DNA of 64,000 bases. Source: Adenophora triphylla var. japonica (taxonomy: Eukaryota > Streptophyta > Magnoliopsida > Asterales > Campanulaceae). This document shows, one piece after another, positions 55,008 to 64,000 of the stretch. The stretch is from contig JAFEMH010000335.1 in the NCBI GenBank assembly GCA_022495995.1, positions 670,001-734,000 on the forward strand, read 5' to 3'. The notes under the pieces are model-generated. The model ran no database searches and had not been told where the DNA came from. It worked only from the letters and a program-made list of their open reading frames with translations. Within the stretch, counting starts at the first letter, position 1; every line of letters begins with the position of its first letter. The position numbers and the translations under genes were made by a program.

Positions 55008-55195
55008 AAAGATATCGAGAAATAAACAGCAAAAGAAGGGGTGAACAACGAGGATCTGTATGCAACTTTGGTTGTAAACTATCCAGAGCTTCATTATTGA
55101 TTTGTCCCCTGTTAGGAAAGAAGAGCATACACCATGGGGTTAATACACAAAGAGTAGATTCAACAGACTTACGAGCACATCAGTATCAGTATCAG

Positions 55196-56959
55196 TGTAA
55201 GTGTCCCAATCTGGGTCGTTAATATTCCGTCAGCCCAAATTAATGGTTTATAATCATTTAGGGACATTTTGGACATTATTTAGACAATTTGATTGAGGAA
55301 GGATCTCTTAGGAATAAGAAAAAAGCATGGGACCTCGCTGGAATTTGTCATTTCCAATAAAAAAAAGGAATATTGACTAAATAGAAACAGTCAAAACAGC
55401 TTTCTGCAAAAAACAGGCACGCTACTGATCCCATCCGCGCGGATGAGATTGTGCCTACAAACTCATCCACGCGGATTAGATTGTACCCCAGCCAACCTAT
55501 AAATACAGCCCTTCTCTCTCAGTTTCAAAAGGTCGAAAATTCCTAATTCCTACTGTTACTCTGTCAAAATTCCCTCTCAAAACAGCCCTCAACACTCATC
55601 CTTCACAAATTTAACTCCAAAACCAAACACTAATCCACTCCAAAATCACTTCTAAGCCTTGAAATCTTCAAACCCTAAACACAAACCCAAGGAAATATTG
55701 GTAAACTCTTGTTCTCCCTTCTTAAATCTCCTTCATTTATACATATATTTCATACATAAATAATGTAGAATAGTTGGTTCACTTGTTGTTTACCTCCCTT
55801 CCCTCTTTGTCCCAAGGATCCAAGAGGATCTCCATGGAGTTCATCTCCATGGATGATTCTCTACAAGGATTCATATTTTTTATTATGCAATTCCCCCATG
55901 TCCCTTTTACATTCCTAGCTTATAATTGCTCACTTGACCTAGAAGATGGTCATCTTGGAGTCAATCTCCATAGGTTATCACTTCTAAATGGTCCATAGTC
56001 TTTACTTCCTTGTAAATGTCCCCCCCCATAGTCTAAGATGTTCATCTTGGAACCATTTTCATGGATGAACATCCTTAAGATTTACATATTTATGAACATC
56101 CTTAAGACTTACATATTTAGGTCATACTAGATGTATGAGATAAACTTGAGTATAGGTCTCAAGGATGGTCCTCCTTGTGACCACCTTAGAGATCTTCCTC
56201 TAAAGTTGATACATCTTGACCTAATTTTCTTGTTAATTTACTTTCCTTGTCAAAATCCCCCTTTTCCTTAGCAAATGAAATGTTTGCAAAGTCCTAACGT
56301 ACCCCCGGAATGGCTTGATTAAGTGGATTCATCACTAATGACCACTAATCAAAGTCTAGGGAAAGAGAGGACAAGCACGGATGCCAAAATCCAAACATCC
56401 CTTTATTTTCTGTTTTCCAGTTACAGTTTCCAGTTAAGTCCTATAAATCCAGTTAAGTTTCTGGAAAATTGAGACTGCATGTTAGTCCACGCTGATAAGA
56501 TTGTACTACAAAGTCATCCACGCGGATGACATTGTCATCTGCAAACAAATTTTCAGTTTCTGTTATTTTGCAGTTTAGTCACTGTTTTTAAACTGTTTTC
56601 AAGTCCAGACCCTTGTATTTCTGTTATTTTCCGAAAATCCTTTTAATTCAAAGTCTTTTTCAAAATACACATACACACACACACACAATAAGTTTCAAGT
56701 TTGGAAGACTTGTCATATGAGGCATTCCGGGTGAACGCCAAACGTTCTTCCCGGAGTGTAACGTGACCTCCGGACTCATTTCTCTAATTTTGGGCATTTT
56801 TCAAAGTTTTGGCCCCTAAACTAAAATGGCATGGCGACTCCGTTGATTTTTCAAAGTCCGATAAAGATTAATCCCATTTCAAAAAAATCTTTATTTTCAC
56901 AAAACTTTTTCCCAAAAAGGTTCTGTCGGGCGCCAAAAAAAAAAATCGGGTACATCACA
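55196..56959 (+). repeat. Solo LTR, 1.76 kb
   Basis: TGTAAGTGTC..GTACATCACA is bounded by ATCAG on both sides (55191-55195 and 56960-56964). A CCTATAAATAC promoter box lies at about 55496-55506. There is no second LTR or internal coding region. I infer a solo LTR left by recombination between two LTRs. The family is not identified. Confidence 0.7.
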
Positions 56960-56964
56960 ATCAG

Positions 56965-57640
56965 TCAAATAGATAAAATCTAGCTCACTCATAAGTCAAG
57001 CCATAAGTTACTGATAAAAAACAAGGATTCAAATAGTTTCAGCATCAATCATGTAAAATAGTGTAATCGGGGACCAAAGCTTTGTTGATAAATCTACTGT
57101 ACAAATCCAAGGTTAAAACTTAAATGTGTGGGCTGATAAAAAAGACTGACAATCCAACACCAGCATAGATAAAGAAAATGAATTAACAGAGCTACAGAGA
57201 CACAGGAGCTGACAGCATTACACTGAGACACCAGAAATCACACCTCACAAAAGAAAAACCCTAAATGGACTATAAGTGCTCTGTTCACAAGCTCCTTACA
57301 AAAGCCTTAATATGTTCTTTAAAGGATTCATCTTCTAACTGATACATCAGTGATTACACCAGAAGATGCAAATTTGGAAGCCCATTTATGTTACTATCAA
57401 TCCATAGATATTTAATTGTATGAACAATAATCACTCGAAACTACAACATATTTAAATAACAAAGATCATGAATATGAAATAGAGATAGCACAAATTAATA
57501 TAAAAGTAATCATATCAAATTTTCATCAACCACGGACAGTTCAAAAAACTTTGGTACACCATCAAATTCATCTATAAAACAAAAGGATTAAATATGTTAA
57601 ATGTGAGGCAAACTAATTAAAAAAAACAAAAACATACCAA
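56965..57640. other. hAT interior without recognised gene
   Basis: AT-rich DNA between the solo LTR and the transposase remnant. The downstream exons expected for the hAT transposase are not recognisable here. Confidence 0.5.
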
Positions 57641-57654
57641 AGTATCAGTGGTAA

Positions 57655-58230
57655 GCGAAACTGTTTGATTTTTTAAAAGATTCTTAAGGTTAGCAGCCTC
57701 CTCCTTGTAAATCCTCAAGCATTCTCTAGCTACAGTCCACCTAGATGGCATTTTAAACATTGGATTCAACTGTCAAGAATATTCCTGGAATCCTTCCTTA
57801 TCGACAATACTGAAAGGTCTATTGTCTTTGATGCACATTCTAACAAGTGCCCTTCTACACTTCTCTACATTAAAAGAATGAGTAGCAAGAGAACTACATT
57901 CCCCCTTCGGTGTGGGCTTAAAACCTAAAAGCGATTGCATTTTATCTCCCTTCTTCCTTAACAAAATAGGTGACAGAAGACAATGATATTCTAAATGACT
58001 CTTCAAATTTGAGGTACCATCTATGGTAGCATGACATTTAAACCAAAATTTGCAATAAGTACATTGTGCTTTTGTTGCACCTTTAACATAAGTGAAATGT
58101 TGTCATACCATTGATCTTTTAGCCAGTGTATGCCTTTCGCCATTTTCATTAGCAGCTCCCCATCTTTTTCTTCAACGAGTATCTCATGTTTCTCGCTTTC
58201 TTTCTCAATCTCGACATTAATGGGTTTCAT
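57655..58230 (-). pseudogene. hAT transposase, BED zinc-finger N-terminal part
   Basis: On the minus strand a BED-type finger is readable across a frame change. It begins as a CxxC block (CTYCKFWFKC, about 58045), then TSNLKSHLEYHC gives the His/Cys pair (about 58010). KCRRALVRMCIKDNRPFSIVDKEGFQEY and then FKMPSRWTVARECLRIYKEE and SLTTDT follow, matching the RICESLEEPER/DAYSLEEPER-like plan. A TGA interrupts after GFQEYS. The catalytic core and dimerisation domain are missing. Confidence 0.75.
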
Positions 58231-58239
58231 CTGCGACTA

Positions 58240-58959
58240 ATATTTGAAGGGAAAGAGATAAACAAAGAAAGTAATAAATCGATAATAAAGAAATCAAATA
58301 CCCAAACAACCATTATTTCATCAAAACAAACTAAACCCATTATAAAAAATTATTAAAATAAACACTAATTAAAAATATATAAACATACATTCATTCATAA
58401 AAAAAAATGAACTGCAAAACATATTGATTTGTGTATTCATATAACCCTAATAGTTCACAATCACGAATAGCATAATTGGACACTGGAAAAAGAGACAGAA
58501 ATAAAACCGAAGAATATTTTTGATATATACCAAATCGGTGACAATGGATTGAACAATCGGTGGCAAGGATGGTCGGAAAAGGCAGCGGCGACGAGGAAAG
58601 GAGGAGGTGGCGACGAGGAAGAGAGGAGGCGGCGACGACGAGGAAGGGATAAGGAAGTGAGGAGGCGAGGAGCCAAGCGACCAAACCTAGGTCGCGCCTA
58701 AGGGAATCAGAAATGAAAAAACTGAGGAAGATTTTTGATATATATGCCATATCAAACGATATAGTTTTATGTATGTTAACGGTTCGGTTCAGTTTCTTAA
58801 TGGTTTAAATATTTTAAACTGGAAGCGAACCGATTTATTCGGTTTTTTATTTTCTATGAACCGTCCCAAACCAATAAGCTATTGGTTCGGTTTTTCGGTC
58901 GCGATTTATCGATTTTTTTCGGTGTAAATGGTTTTTTTTTGTTTTTCTGCTCGCTCCTA
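58240..58959. other. 5' part and subterminal repeats of the hAT
   Basis: Repeated AACCGAAC/GGTTCGGTT motifs lie near the end of the element. A purine-rich GGCGACGAGGAA stretch (58590-58650) gives spurious Ser-rich frames. Confidence 0.55.
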
Positions 58960-59098
58960 GTTTGTAGAGTTATAATGACTCTGTTATCTATTGATACTTG
59001 CTATATATCAGAAGCTTGATTTTCTAGCAAAATATTCTGTATTGTATATGTAAATTATATGGTCAAAAGAAAAAATTATGCAAATAAATAATTGTATG

Positions 59099-60532
59099 TA
59101 ATTACAATATAGAGTCCAAATTTCATATTTTGTTAACATTTTAGGGTTTTAACCAATTTCGTTAGAAATTTCCGTTAAATGATCACGTGCAAGTCACGTG
59201 TCATTTAACAGGGGATATTTTTTAACACAAATTCTTTTATTGTTGTTTTAATGCAAATTAAATGAAAATAAATTAACCATATGATCTCTTAACTGATTTA
59301 TAACTTTATAAAACTTCAGAACTACCCTTGTACCAAAAAAAAAACATTGCCTCTCCTCTCCCCTCTCACACACACATTTTGTCTCCCTCTCTCTCTCTCT
59401 CTTTAACTTTCTCTCTCTACCCCATCTTCTTCCTCATCTTCCAATCCACCCACCTCTATCAGCTCACCCAGCATCACCCCCACCTCCACCCTCCACTCCC
59501 CTCTCGCCACCCCAGCCCTACCCACCGCCGCCGCCTTCCTCTCTATCTCCATCCCTTCGTCTTCAACCCGACAACCCCACCCCACTCATCTCTCTAAACT
59601 CTTTCCTTTCATCCTCCGCTAAACTCAACCTCCGGCGTCTCTCAAACTCGGATAATGGCGATGACGGGGAGACAATCAAGGGAGTGAGTTGGCGGCATTG
59701 TTGGTTGTAATTCTTTTGTCGTTGATCTCGTATGGTTGGGTGGGGTATCGCTAGTGATGTTATCTTGTTGGGCTCTGGCGTCGCCGATAGCTGGGTATTC
59801 TACTGTTCGATCTCTGGCCTAGTTAGGATCTGAATTATTATTGCCCAAATCTTAGTTGAATCAAATGAAAAATTGAAATTGTATCTATTCAATTTTGTTC
59901 CAACAACTTTGTTCCAGCAAATAATGATATTTTGCTTTTAGTTTTGACTTGCCTTTGCAAATAGAAATGTAAAATCATGAAGAAGAAAAAGGGGCATTAA
60001 TTTATGAGTTTAGATGTAATTCAAAAACTTTCAAATAAATTTGATATCGGAGGGAGTATTATTCTTTTCATAAATAGTTGTGTTTATCCATCCCCCGTTA
60101 AATGAGGAAGGCGGCGACGGTGGATAGGGGGTTAAGGTGGTGAGAGAGGAGTGGAGGGTTGAGGTGGGGTGATACTGGGTGAGCTGATGGATGTGGGTGG
60201 ATTGGAAGAGGAGGAAGGAAATAGGGGTAGAGAGAGAGAAAGTTAAAGAGAGAGAAAAAGTGTGTGTGAGAGGAGAAAGCAGGGTAATGTTTTTTTTGTT
60301 ACAATGGTAGCTCTGAAATCTTATAAAGTTATAAATTAGTTAGGGACCATATGGTTAATTTATTTTCATTTAATTTGCATTAAAACAACAATGAGAGAAT
60401 TGTGTTCAAAAACATCCTCTGTTAAATGACACGTAACTTGCACGTCATTATTTAACGAGATTTTCTAACGAAATTGGTTAAAAATTCTAAAATGTTAATA
60501 GAATATGAATTTTGGACCCTATATTGTAATTA
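59099..60532. mobile_element. Long inverted-repeat element, arms about 450 bp
   Basis: TAATTACAATATAGAGTCCA at the left pairs with the right end, and pairing continues through about 59545 and 60085. It includes the CT-rich TCTCTCTCTACCCCATCTTC stretch and its purine-rich inverse. About 540 bp of unpaired sequence lies in the middle. Flanking TA may be the target. No gene is supported in the arms. Confidence 0.7.
59546..60084. other. Unique centre of the inverted-repeat element
   Basis: This is mixed-composition sequence with no open frame longer than about 50 codons that I trust. It could be a captured fragment of a host UTR or intron. Confidence 0.4.
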
Positions 60533-60666
60533 GTGATAGAATGAGGTCAATCTTAGAAACACCCCTAAACTTTGAGCCCAAAATGTAATTTTCCCTTTTT
60601 TTCAAGCCTAACTTTGATTAGAACAGAAATACTACTAGTGAGTGGTGAAGCCACGTTAATGCTATG

Positions 60667-61543
60667 CAGGCCCGGTCCTGCCCTGATGAGAGTGAGGCCA
60701 CCACCTAGGGCCACTGAAAATTTTCAATAATTAGGGGCCACAAAATTTAAAAGTTAATGAATATATAAATATGACTCTAATTATAAACATAAAGTGTTCT
60801 TTGTTCCAGTGGTAGAAGCATGCCTCTAATGTCCCATGCAGGCCAGTAGCCCATGTTCGAGCCATAGCGCCAGCATAGAGCTTTTTATTTCTCTCTTTTT
60901 TCTTCATGGTTCTTCATTTGTTTAAAACAATTTTTTTTCTCCTACCTTTTTTAGTTCTCTCTTTTTTCTTCATGGTTCTTCATTTGTTAAACAGATTTTC
61001 ATTATTTTCTTTTCTTTTTCTTTCATTCTATTACTCTCTTTCCATTTTCTTCATGTTTTTAATTTGTTAAACAAATTTTTATTATTCTCTTTCCATTTTA
61101 TTCATATTCTCAATCTTTTAAGCTCATAAACAAATTTTTATTTTCTCCCACTTTCTGTCTTTTTCTTCCTTAAAGTCACTCTATCCATTTCAAAATGAAT
61201 TTACAAAAATATTTAAACTGATCGTTATTCTCTCTCTTGCTTTTATGCCTTTTTGTTCTTTAAAGTTTTTTTTTCTCCTTCAATCTTAAAAAGAATGTAA
61301 AAAAAAATTCAAATTTGATGAATGTTCATTTTCAAATAAAACTTGTCTCGAAATTGTTGTTTTTTGTTTAAAAAAAATAAAAATAACTTTATCCATATTG
61401 TATTTTTATTTTCATTGGTCACATTATGTTGCAAAACTAAATATTTAAATTACTTAAAATTGCATCACTGTCTATTGGGAAAAATATTAAAGGGCCTCGA
61501 CCAAATAATTGGCCAAGGCCACAAAGTTAAGAGAACCGCCCTG
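60667..61543. mobile_element. Small non-autonomous hAT element
   Basis: ATGCTATG flanks it exactly (60659-60666 and 61544-61551). The ends CAGGCCCGGTCC and, inverted, CAGGGCGGTTCT resemble those of the hAT at 1677-13140, as does an internal TAGGGGCCACAAAATTT phrase. No coding sequence. Confidence 0.8.
60798..60870 (+). other. tRNA-like segment with A and B box resemblance
   Basis: TTCCAGTGGTAGAAGCATG recalls a tRNA D-arm/A box, and GTTCGAGCC 50 bases on fits a B box. No acceptor stem pairing was found, so this is not called a tRNA gene. It may derive from a SINE or a tRNA. Confidence 0.35.
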
Positions 61544-61551
61544 ATGCTATG

Positions 61552-62511
61552 GGGCTATTCGAGTAGCAGCAGTTATCTTTTGTATTTGTCTTTCCCAAAT
61601 AAGTATCAATATTTTGTTTCAAAAAAATAAAAAATAAGTGTAAATATTTTATTTTAAAAATAACTTAATTAAATAATTTAGTTGAGAACAGGCCGAGTAT
61701 CCCAATTCTGTTCCGGGCTCTTACAATAGGCCAGCCCATCTACACCCACACAAAAAACAAAAAGTCTTAATTTTTGGGTTAAGTCTCCGATATTTATGAA
61801 AACCTACCAATACAATGACTCCGTACATTTGTACTTGGTATAATGGAGTAATTCGGATGAAAAACTAGTTTTTTTTCAAAATGTTATAAAAAAATTAGTT
61901 TTCAGAACAGTTCATCACTCTTATTAGTTAGACTTAGTACTATAAAACTAGTTTTTTTCTTTTAAAACTAGTTTTTTTCTTTTAAAACTAGTTTTTTTCT
62001 TATGTTACGAAAAAACTAGTTTTTTTCAAGATTTTGGCGGTATAATGTTAGTTTGGTTGATTTAAAAAAAATAAAGAAAGAAGAAGATGAATTTTTAGCT
62101 ATTATCAAATTCACGATCATAATCGTTTTTATAATTCTAATAATCACAATTCAAAAATTATTATTGATAGTATCTAGAATAATAGTAATATTAATGACAA
62201 AAGTTAGAATATTATTAGAATTGTTTTTTTAAAATGTTTTTGTCAAAATTCAATTATATTTAACCATTAAAAAGTGAGACTATATGATGGATGGAGTAAT
62301 TATATTTGAAATCTAGACGGAATAGGAGATGTTAGGGGCAACCTATCAATAATCAAATAGGACTTCTTACAGGTTTTTTGTTTTTTCTGGGCTCCTTCTC
62401 TCTTATTGATTAACTTAAACAACGCGTTTTCATTATTCAATTTGGAGTCATAATCCATGCAGATGTCGGATTCCCAAACCAAGATGAACTAACCATAACC
62501 ACCCCAATAGC
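61552..62511. other. Gene-free region upstream of the B3 gene
   Basis: It contains one dispersed repeat copy (61858-62045) and otherwise AT-rich sequence. Confidence 0.5.
61858..62045 (+). repeat. Dispersed AAACTAGTTTT-rich repeat, copy 2
   Basis: Reverse-oriented relative of 14035-14172. Three 20-bp tandem units AAAACTAGTTTTTTTCTTTT lie at about 61943-61998. Confidence 0.75.
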
Positions 62512-62512
62512 C

Positions 62513-62519
62513 TATATAT
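62513..62519 (+). promoter_or_regulatory. Likely TATA box of the B3 gene
   Basis: TATATAT lies about 80 bp before the chosen ATG, at a plausible distance for a short leader. Confidence 0.5.
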
Positions 62520-62597
62520 GTCTCTTATCTAACACCCAATTTCTTCTGCATAACGAGTAATTTTTACTTGTGTTTCAGTTATATAATATCTGAAGCG

Positions 62598-64000
62598 ATG
62601 AAGAAGGAGTTTTCCAAGGCGGAAGAAGTCAAGAAGAAGGAAGTAGACCTCAATCCAAACAAGCGTTACAATGGTTTTGATGCGCTTGTAGATGTTGCAG
62701 AATATATGAGAGCTAACTTTATAAGAAAGAAATTGCAGCAGCACCAGCAACAACAACTATCTCATCCTTCTCCGATGATCACCGGTGAAAAGGGTATCCA
62801 ATGTTTCTCCGGCAAAAACGCCGTTGATAATGCTTGCAAGAAGAATGCTATTCCAATCCCCCCGAAGAAGGTGAGAACAAAAGAAGAAGTTCTTGATATA
62901 TCAAAGCTCGAGAAAAAGATGGCGATGACTAGTCGAAGAGTAATCAGCAGCATGTCTGAATCTCCGGAGGGTATGTCGTGGGAAGAATTTTTGACAAAAG
63001 AGAGGCTTCTAAAAAGGCTCAAGGAAATCGAAGAAGAAAATATGATGCAGGTAAAAAGAGATTGTAAAAAAGTTGTGAGGTTTGAAGATTCCGACTCTGA
63101 CAATGAAGAGGAATGTCGGGCGAGGAAGACTCAAAAGAGATCATCAAAAAGGTCTGATCCTTCTCTGATGATCACCTGTGAAGAGTGTAAACAATATTTC
63201 TCCGGCCAAAACACTAGAAAACCTCTTGCCATTGATAATGCTTGCAAGAAGGTGAGACCAAAAGAAGCAGTTCTTGATATATCAAAGCACGAGAAAAAGA
63301 TGGCGATGACTAGTCAAAGAGTAATCACCAAGTCTGAGTACCCGGAGGGTATGACGAGGGGAGAAATTTTCAGAAGGGAGAAGATTCTAAAAAGGCCAAT
63401 GGAGTTTGATGATGAAAATGTTATGCAGAAAAGGGTAAAAAGAGATTGTAGAAAAGTTGTAAGGTTTGAAGACTCTGACTACAACAGAGAAGAAGAAGAA
63501 GAGGAGGAATTGCAGGTGAAAGAGAAGAAGAAGAACAAAGGTAGTTTTGGAATACAAAAACTTGAGATTCCGAATCCACCTCGAGAGTTAGCAGAGAAAT
63601 TCATGAGTAGAATAACGGCGATTGGGGGTAAAAACCTAAAATGTGTGATAACAAAGAGACTATCAGTCTCGGACTGTAAGAAAGGCAAAGGAAGACTGAC
63701 AATGCCCTTTTCCCAAATAAAAGAGTTCTTGTCTGAGAATGAGAAGGTTCATCTTCAAGGAAGGAACAAATCGAATGGGAAGAACGAAAAAAGTGTTAAG
63801 CTCATACAACCGAACCTTGAAGAGATTGATATTAAATTGAGGCAATGGGATATGCCAAAACCAACGGGTGGTGTTAGTAAGACGTATGTGTTGGTTAAAC
63901 CATGGAATGATGTAGTTAGAAAGAATGGGCTACGGGTAGGAGAAGAAATTCAGATATGGTCATTCCGTGTGGGAGAAGATGAGTTGTGGCTTACGATTGT
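62598..64000 (+). CDS. B3 domain (DUF313-type) protein, truncated by the window end
   Basis: One open frame runs from ATG 62598 to the edge (at least 467 codons) without a stop. Residues 1-50 contain NGFDALVDVAEYMR, typical of the N-terminus of the At1g05920-like DUF313/B3 group. Residues about 60-167 and 191-294 are a tandem duplication (EVLDISKLEKKMAMTSRR against AVLDISKHEKKMAMTSQR). From residue 322, PPRELAEKFMSRI, LKCVITKRLSVSDC, GRLTMPFSQI and PWNDVVRKNGL.VGEEIQIW form the B3-like DNA-binding region. The group are presumed nuclear DNA-binding proteins, and the target is unknown. The likely end lies shortly beyond the window. Confidence 0.85.
   Translation, partial: MKKEFSKAEEVKKKEVDLNPNKRYNGFDALVDVAEYMRANFIRKKLQQHQQQQLSHPSPMITGEKGIQCFSGKNAVDNACKKNAIPIPPKKVRTKEEVLDISKLEKKMAMTSRRVISSMSESPEGMSWEEFLTKERLLKRLKEIEEENMMQVKRDCKKVVRFEDSDSDNEEECRARKTQKRSSKRSDPSLMITCEECKQYFSGQNTRKPLAIDNACKKVRPKEAVLDISKHEKKMAMTSQRVITKSEYPEGMTRGEIFRREKILKRPMEFDDENVMQKRVKRDCRKVVRFEDSDYNREEEEEEELQVKEKKKNKGSFGIQKLEIPNPPRELAEKFMSRITAIGGKNLKCVITKRLSVSDCKKGKGRLTMPFSQIKEFLSENEKVHLQGRNKSNGKNEKSVKLIQPNLEEIDIKLRQWDMPKPTGGVSKTYVLVKPWNDVVRKNGLRVGEEIQIWSFRVGEDELWLTI

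Larger units (their letters stand above)
46428..58959 (-). mobile_element. 12.5 kb hAT element with three nested insertions
   Basis: GTTTGTAG flanks it exactly (46420-46427 and 58960-58967), an 8-bp hAT-type duplication. The ends read AAGGGGTGTGCA and, inverted, TAGGAGCGAGCA, and subterminal GGTTCGGTT/AACCGAACC repeats occur near both ends (46445-46570 and 58780-58900), as in plant hATs. A BED-finger transposase remnant lies near the right end on the minus strand. It starts 41 bp after the CNGC4 stop codon, in what was probably its 3' UTR. Confidence 0.75.

Noticed and set aside
58391..58750. Ser/Leu-rich minus-strand frames near the hAT end
   Set aside because: They come from GGCGACGAGGAA-type purine repeats and show no domain.
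60798..60870. tRNA gene
   Set aside because: No acceptor stem or complete cloverleaf could be drawn. Only box-like motifs are present.

Overview
The window looks like nuclear DNA of a eudicot plant. The reasons are a gene with GT-AG introns that matches the plant cyclic-nucleotide-gated channel CNGC4, a plant-specific B3/DUF313 gene, and a dense mix of Ty3/gypsy (Tat-type), Copia, hAT, Mutator-like (MULE), Stowaway and Tourist elements. I cannot name the family or species from sequence alone. Only two host genes are visible: CNGC4 (30680-46386, + strand, six exons) and a B3-type gene cut off by the right edge (62598 onward). Almost everything else is mobile DNA. For most elements I could find both ends, with target-site duplications (TSDs) that match by eye.

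Layout, left third (1-29280). A tandem array of TRIM-like mini-LTR units (130-13500), in which two variants alternate, is the host of a nest. A fold-back element (441-1035) sits in one LTR. A hAT element (1677-13140) sits in another. Inside the hAT is a Stowaway MITE (2887-12999), and inside the MITE is a complete 9.8 kb Tat-type LTR retrotransposon on the minus strand (2909-12738). A second, 13 kb Tat-type retrotransposon follows on the plus strand (14264-27311). Both retrotransposons carry an extra gene in antisense orientation between integrase and the 3' LTR. A Tourist-like MITE swollen by AT-rich microsatellites follows (27670-29277).

Middle (30300-46400). CNGC4 is complete and open, and all splice sites keep frame. 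Its first intron is 13.2 kb because it holds a 10.1 kb MULE (31456-41542, 9-bp TSD). The MULE carries a decayed MuDR transposase, a captured fragment of a HROB-like OB-fold gene with intact introns, a 'putative plant transposon protein' gene and a plant mobile domain (PMD) gene. Each of these four units is preceded by a similar cassette of CCGG-type hairpins and GCGATCGC palindromes. This modular element is the most unusual object in the window.

Right third (46400-64000). A 12.5 kb hAT (46428-58959) begins 41 bp after the CNGC4 stop codon. It contains an inverted-repeat element rich in CGAG (46596-48481), a decayed Copia retrotransposon (48642-55007) and a 1.76 kb solo LTR (55196-56959), plus its own BED-finger transposase remnant. 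Downstream are a long inverted repeat (59099-60532), a small hAT related to the left one (60667-61543), and the B3 gene. All identifications come from reading translations and repeats by eye. No database search or alignment was run.
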